Origin: Bacteroidia bacterium
GTDB taxonomy: Bacteria > Bacteroidota > Bacteroidia > SpSt-205
NCBI GenBank assembly: GCA_025062295.1
Contig: JANXAJ010000002.1
Location: forward strand, 1-64,000
Length of the DNA: 64,000 nt
Reading direction: 5' to 3'
The first letter of the stretch is position 1; every line of letters starts with the position of its first letter. Below, in pieces: positions 28,271-38,629 of the stretch. The notes beneath the pieces were generated by a model. That model was not told the origin of the DNA and made no database searches. It saw only the letters and a list, made by a program, of their open reading frames with translations. Position numbers and translations under genes: made by a program.

Positions 28271-30673
28271 ATGTGGGGTATAGTGTGGGTGCGTCGACGC
28301 AGCTTGAATGCTCTAGCGTATGCTCTCCCTGCCGAGGGGGAGCCCTATATGCCCGGAATTCGCCTCTTGGTACCTCTGGGGCGCCATAATAGCCCATACA
28401 TCGGACTTCTAATGGAGGTTCGAGAAGAGCCTCCTTCCCATCCTCTCAAAGAAGTCTTGCAGAAGATAGACCCAGAACCTCTCTATGATCCCAAAACGCT
28501 GGATTTTTTCCGATGGATAGTAGAATACTACATGGCTTCACCAGGGGATGTGATTCATGCGGTGCTTCCTGGTCGGATGGGAGGCATAAAGGATTGGGTT
28601 GTACGCTGGACTTCTTTACCTCTCTCCTCCTTACCGCCTAAAAAGCTCTACCAGCATCTGCGCACCCAAAGTGAGTTTAGGATAAGGACAATGGCACAGC
28701 AGCTTGAGGTGGCACCTCGCAAGCTTCTCACTCTTGTAAGAAAGTGGATGCAGAAGGGAGCCTGCAGAATAGAGCCAATAGTTAGGACGTCTATGCGTCG
28801 CCCTCCCTCTTTTGTAGAAGTGGACCCCGCTTATCGAGAGCCTACAAGGTTTGAGGCTGTGTGGAATACTCTTTCGTCTGAACATCGGGCCCTTTTACTA
28901 GAGATCCTTCACCGAAATCTGCGAGGAGAGCCGCTCTTGCTTGCTCACCTTCGGCGTCAATATGGAAAGAGGCTTGCCTTCCTTCTCAGGTCTGGCTACC
29001 TTAGGCTCAAACCTGCTCGTCACTATTATGAGCAGCTGTATGCACGTCCTATTGGATCTTATACGCTTACTCCTCCTCAACAGGAAGCCCTTCGACATAT
29101 ACGGTTAGCTCTTCAAGATAAGCCCTACCGTCCTGTTCTTCTACACGGCGTTACAGCCAGCGGTAAAACATTCGTGTATATGGAACTTATGCGAGAAGTA
29201 CTTCGGACTGGAGGTCAGGTTTTATACCTTCTACCTGAGATTGCTCTAACTAAGCAGACTTTAGATCGACTGCGGGCAACTTTCGGAGAAGCAATGGAGC
29301 TTTACCATAGTAGTCTATCTGAGGCTGAAAGGTTTCGCTTATGGAAGGCTGTACGAGAGGATGCTGTAGATGTGATTGTTGGTACTCGTTCCGCCCTCTT
29401 CCTCCCCTTCCATCGTCTCTCGCTCATCATTGTGGATGAAGAGCACGATCCCTCTTTTGGACAGGAAAGCCGTTCTCCTTTCTATCAAGCACGAGATGCG
29501 GCAGTTTATTATGCACACTTGAAGCAGATACCCATCGTGTTGGGCTCAGCTACGCCTTCCTTGGAGAGCTACTCTAATGCCCAATTGGGAAAATACGCTT
29601 ATGTTCCCCTTCGTCAAAAAGCTATACCCACAGCCTCCCCCGAGCTCCATGTGGTGGATATGCGGGCAGAGCTTGCTTACAAGCTGAGCACTGGCGTGTT
29701 TTCTTCCGTGCTGAGAGAAATGATAGAAGAGAAACTGAAAAACGGGGAACAGGTAATCCTTTTTCGGAATCGGCGAGGCTATGCCCCGACGCTTCTCTGT
29801 CAGAGCTGTGGACACCGTTGGGAATGTCCTCACTGTGCAATCACCCTCACTTACCACAAGTGGCGAAGCGCCCTCTCATGCCACTATTGTGGATATCAGG
29901 AGAAACTACCTGCACAGTGCAGCGTATGTGGAAGCGAAACCCTTTTCTTGCTTGGCGTCGGCACAGAAAGAATAGAGGAACAACTTCAGCAGTTTTTCCC
30001 CAATGCACGAACCTTGCGATTGGATAGAGATACGGTCGGCAGACATCGCCACGAGGCGATTATTTCTGCATTTGAACGAGGAGAGGCGGATATTCTTATT
30101 GGAACGCAGATGGTTACAAAAGGACTAGATTTTGAGCGAGTTACTCTCGTTGGCGTGCTTTATGCGGACAGTCTCCTTGCACGAACAGATTTTAGAGCTG
30201 AAGAGAGGGCTTATCAACTCTTGATCCAGCTCATAGGACGAGCAGGACGGCGCGGAAAAACCAGTTCTGTGGTGATTCAGACTTTCAGACCAGAGACTCC
30301 CCTCTTTCACCAGCTGAACGATCCTTATGAGAGCTACGCTGAGAGAGCGCTCGACCAGCGTAGGCATCATGGCTATCCTCCTTTTCGTCGTCTCCTGCAG
30401 ATTAACCTGTATCACAAGGAGACTTTAGCTGCAGAGAAACAGGGGGAATATTGGCGATCGGCTCTGAGTAAGCTTGGCATTAGTGAGGTCTTAGGACCCG
30501 TGTATGCCGAGGTACCACGTGTGCGAGGTCGCTATCACCTACACCTCCTCCTCAAATTGCCTTCCCGATACCCTTATCAAAAACTAAGGCAAACCCTTCT
30601 AAAACTCCGAGAAGACCACTACGTTCAATGGGGGAGCCATGCCGCTCGGGTAGTATTTCGGGTAGACCCGTAA
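28271..30673 (+). CDS. priA: primosomal protein N' (replication restart helicase)
   Basis: LLHGVTASGKTFVYMEL Walker A, DEEHDPSF, zinc cysteines CQSCGHRWECPHC...CHYCGY...CSVCG. Confidence 0.97.
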   Translation: MWGIVWVRRRSLNALAYALPAEGEPYMPGIRLLVPLGRHNSPYIGLLMEVREEPPSHPLKEVLQKIDPEPLYDPKTLDFFRWIVEYYMASPGDVIHAVLPGRMGGIKDWVVRWTSLPLSSLPPKKLYQHLRTQSEFRIRTMAQQLEVAPRKLLTLVRKWMQKGACRIEPIVRTSMRRPPSFVEVDPAYREPTRFEAVWNTLSSEHRALLLEILHRNLRGEPLLLAHLRRQYGKRLAFLLRSGYLRLKPARHYYEQLYARPIGSYTLTPPQQEALRHIRLALQDKPYRPVLLHGVTASGKTFVYMELMREVLRTGGQVLYLLPEIALTKQTLDRLRATFGEAMELYHSSLSEAERFRLWKAVREDAVDVIVGTRSALFLPFHRLSLIIVDEEHDPSFGQESRSPFYQARDAAVYYAHLKQIPIVLGSATPSLESYSNAQLGKYAYVPLRQKAIPTASPELHVVDMRAELAYKLSTGVFSSVLREMIEEKLKNGEQVILFRNRRGYAPTLLCQSCGHRWECPHCAITLTYHKWRSALSCHYCGYQEKLPAQCSVCGSETLFLLGVGTERIEEQLQQFFPNARTLRLDRDTVGRHRHEAIISAFERGEADILIGTQMVTKGLDFERVTLVGVLYADSLLARTDFRAEERAYQLLIQLIGRAGRRGKTSSVVIQTFRPETPLFHQLNDPYESYAERALDQRRHHGYPPFRRLLQINLYHKETLAAEKQGEYWRSALSKLGISEVLGPVYAEVPRVRGRYHLHLLLKLPSRYPYQKLRQTLLKLREDHYVQWGSHAARVVFRVDP

Positions 30674-30849
30674 AAAGAGAAGAAATGTATGCAGAGAGTT
30701 GGTATTTTGAAGACTCCTGACCTTCAGTAAGCGGCAAGTCAGACTTGAACGGTCTTCTCTTTCTTATGGCGCTTGAAAAGCCGCCAGGACAAACTTGCTG
30801 TGAGTAGTCAAAGTCGTCTCTTTGTCTAAGCTCACCTTTTGAAGCAAAC

Positions 30850-30996
30850 ATGCTGATGTACAGATTAGTCCTGCTTGCTTTGTTACAGGCCGCTCAGGCA
30901 GAGCGGGAAGAGAAGAGCTGCTGCGACTCATTATTAGCCTGCAACCTTCAAGTTAGTCTCCTGCGTATCTCTTACAGAGACAAGGAACTCACTTGA
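30850..30996 (+). CDS. possible small secreted peptide (48 aa), below ORF-track cutoff
   Basis: MLMYRLVLLALLQAAQAEREEKSCCDSLLACNLQVSLLRISYRDKELT*; signal-peptide-like start with AQA-E. Confidence 0.3.
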   Translation: MLMYRLVLLALLQAAQAEREEKSCCDSLLACNLQVSLLRISYRDKELT

Positions 30997-31077
30997 CAAT
31001 CGCTCTTCTTAGGATCTTCCTGACAGCCCATCTTAGCTCTGCTCTTTCAAGGTGTTCTTTGAGCAAGCCCAGCCAGG

Positions 31078-31107
31078 GGTCCCCCAGCACGGGGGACCTT
31101 TTTATTT
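31078..31107 (+). terminator. strong rho-independent terminator
   Basis: GGTCCCCC-AGCAC-GGGGGACC-TTTTTATTT. Confidence 0.85.
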
Positions 31108-31371
31108 AGACTTTTAGGCAGGGGAGAGCTAAAATGTAAGTATTCTTGAAGATAAGCTCCCATAATCATGAAAAATGATGGAAAGAGTTCTTCTTGATAG
31201 TCTAATACCACTGAGGAAAGCACTGCCTCCTCTCCCCCACTCCATTAGTAAATACCTGAAGAAATAAGGTAGAGAGCGATTAGAAGCTTGAAAGAGAGGT
31301 TAGGTCTGTTCTCTTCAAGTCTCGGAAGGGCTTTAGTCGAAGCTCATACGAAGGACACACCAGATGCGCTA

Positions 31372-31379
31372 TATCTTTG
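31372..31379 (+). promoter_or_regulatory. TATCTTTG -7 box, 8 nt before hppA ATG (31388)
   Basis: exact TAnnTTTG. Confidence 0.7.
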
Positions 31380-31387
31380 CCCACCGT

Positions 31388-33493
31388 ATGAACCTTCTCC
31401 TCTACCTTCCTCTGGGGCTGGGGGCAATAGGCATTTTATTTCTTCTCTGGAGAAGCCAGTGGGTACTCAGGCAAGAGACAGGGGATTCAAAGATGCAAGC
31501 TATTTCCAGCTACATTGCTCGGGGTGCCCTTGCTTTTCTGAAAGCAGAATGGAGGGTCCTGATAGTATTTGCTCTTATTGTTAGTGCTTTATTGGCTTAC
31601 AGCGGCATGCTGGGCGCTGCGGGACAGGCTCGATCCCATCCCCTGATTGGAGTGGCATTTTTGATAGGAGCTTTTACCTCTGCTCTTGCGGGCTACATCG
31701 GCATGCGTATTGCTACTCGCGCCAATGTTCGGACTACTCAGGCTGCTCGCTCCTCTTTAGCGCAGGCTTTCCGCACGGCCTTTCATGGAGGCTCTGTCAT
31801 GGGAATCGGCGTGGGCTCTTTAGCAATCTTAGGGCTTGGAGGTCTCTTCGTTCTCTTTTACTGGATTTTTGCCGAAGGCGATCCCTTGAGTCCAGCTGTC
31901 CTCCTCGTGATAGAAGTCATAACAGGGTTCTCCCTCGGAGCAGAGAGTATCGCTCTTTTTGCCCGAGTTGGTGGTGGCATCTATACCAAGGCTGCAGATG
32001 TAGGGGCTGACCTCGTCGGAAAAATAGAGGCAGGAATCCCTGAGGATGACCCTCGTAATCCAGCCGTTATAGCCGATAATGTGGGTGATAACGTAGGAGA
32101 CATTGCTGGGATGGGAGCCGACCTTTTCGGGTCATATGTGGCTACGATTTTAGCGACAATGGTGCTAGGAGGAGAAATGATTCAGAGCGCAGGGACTCTA
32201 GGTCCTGTTCTACTCCCCCTTTTCTTAGCAGGAACGGGATTATTCTTTTCTATGATTGCTACTTTCGCTGTCCGTATAAGGGGGGAGGCTGATTCCCAAC
32301 AGGTTCAAAATGCTCTAAACTTAGGGAATTGGGGGGCAATTATTCTCACAGGTTTAGCCTCATATGGACTTGTGGAGTGGCTACTGCCCACAGGGGCGGA
32401 ATTGCGAGGACAGCGGGTGCTCCCTCTCCAGGTGTTCGGGGCGATAGGCATAGGATTAGTGGTTGGAGCGCTCATGAGCTGGATCACAGAATACTATACG
32501 GGGATGGGTCGTCGCCCCGTTCGCTCTATAGTTGAGCGTTCCCTGACTGGTCATGCCACAAACATATTAGGAGGGTTAGCGGTAGGACTTGAATCAACAG
32601 CCCTTCCGGCTCTTATTATGGCTGCGGGCATCATAGGAGCTTATCAGTTAGCTGGATTATATGGAGTAGCGATAGCTGCGACGGGTATGATGAGTACGAC
32701 AGCGATGCAGCTTACCATAGATGCCTTTGGACCGATCGCGGACAATGCTGGAGGGATCGCTGAGATGAGTGGATTGCCTCAAGAGGTTCGAAATCGGACA
32801 GACATCTTAGATGCAGTCGGAAACACCACTGCAGCGATGGGCAAAGGGTTTGCAATTGCCTCTGCTGCTCTAACTGCTTTAGCCCTCTTTGCTGCATACG
32901 TAGGGGTAGCGGGCATCTCAGGGATAGATATTTACAAGGCCCCGGTCTTAGGCGGATTGCTTGTCGGATCAGCCGTTCCGTTTCTCTTTTCCTCATTGGC
33001 GATCTCAGCCGTGGGTCGCGCAGCCATGGATATGGTGAAAGAAGTGCGTCGGCAGTTCCGGGAGATTCCTGGACTAATGGAAGGGCGGGCAGAACCCGAA
33101 TATGAGCGCTGCGTGCGCATCTCTACTCAAGCGGCCCTCCGTGAAATGATCCTACCAGGGTCAATAGCTCTCCTGATTCCAGCGGTGGTAGGGCTTACCT
33201 TTGGAGCTGAAGTATTAGGAGGGTATGTGGCGGGAGTAACCATGAGTGGAGTTCTATTAGGACTTTTTCAAAGCAATGCCGGGGGAGCATGGGATAATGC
33301 AAAGAAATCCTTTGAAAAGGGCATAGAGATAGATGGAGAGATGTATTACAAGAAATCCGAGCCTCATAAAGCCGCGGTTACAGGTGATACTGTCGGGGAT
33401 CCTCTCAAAGATACCTCTGGACCTTCCATGAACATACTAGTGAAGCTGACAGGCATCGTAGCCCTGGTATTAGCCCCTCATCTGGCTGCGTAA
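31388..33493 (+). CDS. hppA: membrane-bound ion-translocating pyrophosphatase (K+-dependent type)
   Basis: [76 protein letters not shown]. Confidence 0.97.
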   Translation: MNLLLYLPLGLGAIGILFLLWRSQWVLRQETGDSKMQAISSYIARGALAFLKAEWRVLIVFALIVSALLAYSGMLGAAGQARSHPLIGVAFLIGAFTSALAGYIGMRIATRANVRTTQAARSSLAQAFRTAFHGGSVMGIGVGSLAILGLGGLFVLFYWIFAEGDPLSPAVLLVIEVITGFSLGAESIALFARVGGGIYTKAADVGADLVGKIEAGIPEDDPRNPAVIADNVGDNVGDIAGMGADLFGSYVATILATMVLGGEMIQSAGTLGPVLLPLFLAGTGLFFSMIATFAVRIRGEADSQQVQNALNLGNWGAIILTGLASYGLVEWLLPTGAELRGQRVLPLQVFGAIGIGLVVGALMSWITEYYTGMGRRPVRSIVERSLTGHATNILGGLAVGLESTALPALIMAAGIIGAYQLAGLYGVAIAATGMMSTTAMQLTIDAFGPIADNAGGIAEMSGLPQEVRNRTDILDAVGNTTAAMGKGFAIASAALTALALFAAYVGVAGISGIDIYKAPVLGGLLVGSAVPFLFSSLAISAVGRAAMDMVKEVRRQFREIPGLMEGRAEPEYERCVRISTQAALREMILPGSIALLIPAVVGLTFGAEVLGGYVAGVTMSGVLLGLFQSNAGGAWDNAKKSFEKGIEIDGEMYYKKSEPHKAAVTGDTVGDPLKDTSGPSMNILVKLTGIVALVLAPHLAA

Positions 33494-33594
33494 CACTTCA
33501 GAAGGAGAAATTCCTTCCCTTCAATCAAGGCTTAGGATAGAATAACTCAAAAATCGGGTGGCTTTCTTTAGATTAGACAAGCGCTTATTTTCTT

Positions 33595-36500
33595 CTACTG
33601 AAAAGATTGTATGATCCGACGCAGCTCGTCAATTTCGTAGTCTTTTGCCTGAAGCTTCAATTCATAATCCTGGAGGACATCTAAAGGGGCGTAATTTTTG
33701 AGCCATTCTGCCTTGAGCATTTCGCATGCTTGAGCAGCAGGAAGAAGCACAGCCAAGTAGTGAGCTTCTTGGGGAAAGATGGCAAGAAAATATAGTTTCT
33801 CTTCTCCCTGAGCATCCTTATTAGTGAGAAAACCATACCATGGGTGTCCTCTCCCGATAGTAGCCCATAGATCCATAAATATAAAGTCTGGTGTATGGGG
33901 GCTGCGCAGCACACGGGCTGGCTGACCGATGAGCTTCTCGGGGGCATACCCAAGCATTTGCAGAAGGGATGGGCTCGCCGCTTGAATGACACCCTGCTTG
34001 TCTGTTAGGAACCACGGCAAGGTCTCCAAAGTCGGTTGATTTCGCTGTTCCAGCTGCCTAAGAGCTTCTTTGAGTCGCTGGGCTTGAACCTTCTGGCGAG
34101 TGATATCAAAGGCTACGCCGATATATTTATACGGTTTGCCCTCTGCATCTAAGACAGGAGTGATGGTCAAATGGACCCAGAAAAGGGTTCCATCTTTAGA
34201 TTTATTCTGAACCTCGCCTTGCCAGACAAAGCCGCTCTTAATGCGATCCCACATGCGCTCAAAAAACTTGGGCGGATGGACTTCACTTCGGATAATGCTA
34301 TGGGGCTGTCCGATGAGCTCTTCTCGGGTGTAGCCCCAGACGTAGGTAGCCTCGTCATTGACGAATGTAATGCGCCCTTCTGGATCGGTTTCAGAGACGA
34401 TAGCTGCGTTATTGAGGGCATTGATGCGTCCTGTGAGTTCTAACTGAGTCTCCAGAAGCTGAGCTTGAATTGCCTCTAACTGGCGAGCATAAGCGGAGAG
34501 AGAATGCTCTTTTTCTTGAGCTTCCTGAAGAAGAGCACGAATGCGTTCGGCCTGACGCTTCTGCGCTGTGATGTCAAAAGCAACCCCTATATACTTGAAG
34601 GGATGTCCTTCAGGATCGTAAATAGGGGTAACTGTGAGAATCTGCCAGAAAAGCTTTCCATCTTTTGATCTATTGAGGACCTCTGCCTGCCAGACCTGTC
34701 CCGCTCGCAAGCTCTGCCACATGTCAGCCCAAAACTCAGGAGGATGATGGTCACTTTTGAGAAAGCGCAGGTTACGCCCTACCACCTCCTCCCAAGTATA
34801 GCCCCATGCCTCTAATGCTGCTGCATTAGCATAGAGGAGATTCCCGTTTATATCGGTCTCCATCAGGTAAGCTGCATTCCCCACCGCTAAGATTTGTCCT
34901 CGCAGTTCGGCTTGAGCACGTCTTAGTTCTTCTGCATAAGAGCGTAATCTTTCTTCCTGTTCTATTTGCGGAGACAGATCAAAGCTCACGGCAATAAACT
35001 TGACAATACGCCCGCGAGTATCTAAGACAGGGGTGATTGTAGAACTTATCCAATAAAGGGAACCGTCCTTTCGCTGGTTACAAAAGATGCCTTTCCATAC
35101 CCGCTTTTCGTTCAGAGTCTTTCGAAGTTCCAGATAGAAAGCCTCATCATGTTTTCCTGATTTGAGGAGGGCATGAGTTTGTCCAAGAAGCTCTTCACGA
35201 GTATAACCGGAGATGGCGCAGAATGCATCGTTGACAAAAGTGATCCGTCCTTCGGGGTCTGTCTCTGCAACGATAGCTGCATTATTGACTGCACTAATCT
35301 GACCCCTTAGCTCCACTTGAGTACGACGCATCTCTTCTTGGGCTGCCTGAAGCTGCTGAGTATAAGCACGCAGCTCACGCTGTTGGGCTTGAGAGAGTTC
35401 CAGCGCTGCTCGCAGCTCCTCTTCCTGACGCTTCTGGGCGGTAATATCAAATCCTACACCGATGTACTTGAGTACTTTTCCCTCTGGACTTAAGACAGGC
35501 GTAATCGTCAAAAGAATCCAGTAGTAGTGTCCTGTTTTTGCTCGATTGCGGACTTCGCCCCTCCAGACTTCTCCCCGAGAGATGATGCGCCACATCTCCT
35601 CAAATAGCTCATCACTCTGATGTCCTGACTTGAGAATTCGATGATTTTGCCCTAAGACTTCCTCTGCTCGGTAGCCATACATTTGGAGGAAAAGCTCATT
35701 TACCCGAATGATGCGTCCTTGAAGATCAGTTTCAGAAACGATGGCTGCATTTCCGACAGCAGCGATTTGTCCTTTTAGTTCGGTTTGCGTTCGTAGGAGT
35801 TCTTCATTGAGGGCCTGCAGCTGCTGATTGGTCTCTCGCAACCGCTCCTCCTGAGAGAGAGTCTGCTCCAGCATGTAGCGCAGTTCCTCTTCCTGAGCTT
35901 TCTGTCGGGTAATGTCAAAACAGATGCCAATATACCCAGCGTTCGAAAGTCCCTCTAAAGGAGCGAAGGTAGCCTGAAGCCAGAAGATAGAGCCATGATT
36001 TGCTGTAAGGAGGGGAAGACTACCCTGCCAGATAACCCGCTGACGAAAACTTTCTCGGAGCGCCTGAGCCAACTCTGAGTCAGAGACAAGCTCGGTGAAG
36101 GGCCTTTCCCGAATTTTGCCTAAACTTAGACCGCTTGTTTCAAGAAATGCCTCATTTGCATAGAGGATGCGTCCCTGCCCATCCAGCTCCACTACAAGAG
36201 CTGCACTCCGAATGGCACTGATTTGACTGGCAAGCTGAGTTTGTGATTCAATCAGTTTCTGCTGAGCCTCCTCCATGAGCTGAGCACTGCGTAGCAATTC
36301 CGCCTGTTTTTCCTCTAAGACTTGACGGAGGGATTGCTCTTCTGAGAGGAGAGCTCTTAGCTTCTCTCTGGATATGAAGTTGGCAAGGGCAGCACCGATA
36401 TGCTCGCCTATTTTCTGCAAGAAGGGCTCAGCAGCAGGCGAAAAAGCCTCTAAGGCAGCTAATTCTACCACTCCATAGGCTTCATCTTGAAAGATGAGCG

Positions 36501-37551
36501 GGATAAGGAGGAGAGTGTGGGGAGGAGCTTCACCGAGCCCTGAGCGAAGACGCAAGTATCCCGCTGGTACAGGATGAATACGAAGCAAACGCTTCTCAGC
36601 AGCTGCCTGTCCGACAAATCCTTCCCCAAATCGAAAGCGGCGCTGAACGGCTTGAGAGAGATCATAGGCATAGGTTCCCACAAGGACAAGAGTGTCTTCC
36701 TCCCGAACGAAAAGAGCACCCATGTGAGCTCCTAATTCTCGGCACAAAAGGCCTATAGTTTTTTCAGCCAAATGGGGAATAGTCTGAGATTCCTTAAGGA
36801 TTTCACTGAAGGCAGCGAGGCTACGGATGGTTAAAGCTTGCTCAGATTGGGTATCCCATCTCTCCCGCAGAAGACTCTGAAGCCGGTGAAGTCGCTGTAT
36901 AAAAGGATGTTCCTCACTTGGAAGAGAGAACTCAACCTTTCCTTCAGTGAGAGAGCGTAGAAGGGTATCAAAAGCTTGCCATACCGCTCGGAGGCTCCGA
37001 AGAGACTCTACACCTTTCGCAGAGGCGGGAATGGGATGCTGCCATTCTCCCTGGCGCCACTGTTGAAGGACTGAGAGGGTTGCTTCATAAGAGAGGAGCC
37101 CTGTCTGATGAGCCCGATAGAGGAGAAATCCCCCTGCTAAGAAGCTGATTAGCGTTCCCACCCCTATACCGAGAAGCCAAAGGGTCATTTCGCGGCGTTG
37201 CTTCTCCTCCTCCGCTGATAATGAGTTCAATGCCTGACTTTCTATTCGGAAAAGGAGACTTTCAAGCCTGAGCCGATCCTCCTCTGTCTCTATGCCTTCA
37301 TTTATTCGACGAAGGAGAGACTCTATCTCCGCTCCCTCTGGAAGGAGCCGAAGCTTCCTTAGAAGCGAGTCCCCAATGAGACCCTCCTTTTGTACGGATT
37401 GATGGCGCAGTTCAGCTACTACTGCGAGCACACCTAAATGCCGCTCGGCCTCTTCGGCCCTAGAGCTGGCAATCCAGCCCACATACGCCATCGTACCCCC
37501 AATCAGATATATCAGACCTCCAATCAGAAATATGCTCCCCCAAATCCTCAT
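33595..37551 (-). CDS. membrane sensor with extracytoplasmic domain, GAF and six tandem PAS domains, no recognisable output domain
   Basis: two TM segments, GAF-like region, repeated ...NAAIVSETDPEGRITFVND...GYTREEL...WxGEVxNRSKDGxxFWxxLTITPVxDxxGxxxKYIGVAFDIT. Confidence 0.88.
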   Translation of the reverse strand: MRIWGSIFLIGGLIYLIGGTMAYVGWIASSRAEEAERHLGVLAVVAELRHQSVQKEGLIGDSLLRKLRLLPEGAEIESLLRRINEGIETEEDRLRLESLLFRIESQALNSLSAEEEKQRREMTLWLLGIGVGTLISFLAGGFLLYRAHQTGLLSYEATLSVLQQWRQGEWQHPIPASAKGVESLRSLRAVWQAFDTLLRSLTEGKVEFSLPSEEHPFIQRLHRLQSLLRERWDTQSEQALTIRSLAAFSEILKESQTIPHLAEKTIGLLCRELGAHMGALFVREEDTLVLVGTYAYDLSQAVQRRFRFGEGFVGQAAAEKRLLRIHPVPAGYLRLRSGLGEAPPHTLLLIPLIFQDEAYGVVELAALEAFSPAAEPFLQKIGEHIGAALANFISREKLRALLSEEQSLRQVLEEKQAELLRSAQLMEEAQQKLIESQTQLASQISAIRSAALVVELDGQGRILYANEAFLETSGLSLGKIRERPFTELVSDSELAQALRESFRQRVIWQGSLPLLTANHGSIFWLQATFAPLEGLSNAGYIGICFDITRQKAQEEELRYMLEQTLSQEERLRETNQQLQALNEELLRTQTELKGQIAAVGNAAIVSETDLQGRIIRVNELFLQMYGYRAEEVLGQNHRILKSGHQSDELFEEMWRIISRGEVWRGEVRNRAKTGHYYWILLTITPVLSPEGKVLKYIGVGFDITAQKRQEEELRAALELSQAQQRELRAYTQQLQAAQEEMRRTQVELRGQISAVNNAAIVAETDPEGRITFVNDAFCAISGYTREELLGQTHALLKSGKHDEAFYLELRKTLNEKRVWKGIFCNQRKDGSLYWISSTITPVLDTRGRIVKFIAVSFDLSPQIEQEERLRSYAEELRRAQAELRGQILAVGNAAYLMETDINGNLLYANAAALEAWGYTWEEVVGRNLRFLKSDHHPPEFWADMWQSLRAGQVWQAEVLNRSKDGKLFWQILTVTPIYDPEGHPFKYIGVAFDITAQKRQAERIRALLQEAQEKEHSLSAYARQLEAIQAQLLETQLELTGRINALNNAAIVSETDPEGRITFVNDEATYVWGYTREELIGQPHSIIRSEVHPPKFFERMWDRIKSGFVWQGEVQNKSKDGTLFWVHLTITPVLDAEGKPYKYIGVAFDITRQKVQAQRLKEALRQLEQRNQPTLETLPWFLTDKQGVIQAASPSLLQMLGYAPEKLIGQPARVLRSPHTPDFIFMDLWATIGRGHPWYGFLTNKDAQGEEKLYFLAIFPQEAHYLAVLLPAAQACEMLKAEWLKNYAPLDVLQDYELKLQAKDYEIDELRRIIQSFQ

Positions 37552-37991
37552 GGACGAAACACCCTATCAGGTACAATAAATGCGCCAGGAAACACCTTTC
37601 GGTACTGCTCCAGCCACGCCTCTGCTTCCTCCCGAGCGAGAAAGTCTCCGGCTCGAACCTTATAGAGAGGAGGATCGTAAAACATATAAACGCTCACGCT
37701 TGCAAAGTTTTCCAAGACATAAAATCGGAGAGAATCAGCTACTGCGCGTGAAGGGGTAGCTGCAAGCTGGACGCGAAAGCCGGGCAGCGTACTAGCAGTC
37801 TGATATTGCTGACGCACTTTTTCATAGAGTCTGCGAGTGAGAGGAGAGGGCCTCCACTCTACGCGAATAGGATGTGACTCTACCAGTCGCGGTTGCTCAG
37901 AAGAAGGAAGCGGATACACCCTATAAAGAGGACGGTATGATTCCCACTTTGATTGAGCTAAGAGTATCCCCAGAAAGCTTATCCATTTCAT
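37548..37991 (-). CDS. SPOR-domain-like protein
   Basis: FRVQLAATPSRAVADSLRFYV...PPLYKVRAGDFLAREEAEAWLEQYRKVFPGAFIV; start trimmed to MKWISFLGILLAQ. Confidence 0.75.
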   Translation of the reverse strand: MKWISFLGILLAQSKWESYRPLYRVYPLPSSEQPRLVESHPIRVEWRPSPLTRRLYEKVRQQYQTASTLPGFRVQLAATPSRAVADSLRFYVLENFASVSVYMFYDPPLYKVRAGDFLAREEAEAWLEQYRKVFPGAFIVPDRVFRP

Positions 37992-38629
37992 AAGGGAGTA
38001 GAAGTCCCAATCCGAGTAGCACCCGCTTGAATAAAAGCCCAAGCCGCTTCTGCGGTTCGGATCCCCCCAGAAGCCTTGATCCCAACCGAAGAGGGAAGGG
38101 AGGCTCGCATAAGCTGCACAGTCTCTAAGACAGCCCCTTTTTCAGCAAAACCCGTAGAAGTCTTGACGAAATCTACCCCAGCAGCAGCTGACCATTGACA
38201 TAACTCTTGAATCTGAGGAGGGCTCAGTAAGGCAGTCTCTATAATGACCTTCAAAAGAGCACCATCTTTATGAGACAAATCCACTAAGTGTTCTATTTCA
38301 GATCGGACATATTTTTCGTCTCCAGAGAAATAAGCTGCGAGATTGACGACCATGTCCAGCTCACTGGCACCCATTCGGAGGGCAAGCCGCGCCTCTGTGA
38401 TCTTCGTCTCGGTCAAATGCATTCCATGAGGGAATCCCACTACGGTAGCTACTCTTACTCCCGATCCATTTGTATAGGCGCAGGCCTGTGAAACAAAATA
38501 GGGAGGCACACAGACAGCTGCGTATCCCCTCTCTACTGCCTTCAAACAAAGAGCTCGGATATCCGATTGAGTACAGCCAGGACGCAAGAGAGTAAAATCT
38601 ATGAATCGGGCCAAATCAGGAAGATTCAT
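37988..38629 (-). CDS. deoC: deoxyribose-phosphate aldolase
   Basis: IDFTLLRPG, VCVPPYFV, VGFPHG, DMVVN, KVIIETALL, DFVKTSTGF, KASGGIRT, RIGTSTPL; start trimmed. Confidence 0.96.
   Translation of the reverse strand: MNLPDLARFIDFTLLRPGCTQSDIRALCLKAVERGYAAVCVPPYFVSQACAYTNGSGVRVATVVGFPHGMHLTETKITEARLALRMGASELDMVVNLAAYFSGDEKYVRSEIEHLVDLSHKDGALLKVIIETALLSPPQIQELCQWSAAAGVDFVKTSTGFAEKGAVLETVQLMRASLPSSVGIKASGGIRTAEAAWAFIQAGATRIGTSTPL

Noticed and set aside
30552-30851. 99-aa minus-strand ORF
   Set aside because: Mostly antisense to the priA 3' end; no motif.
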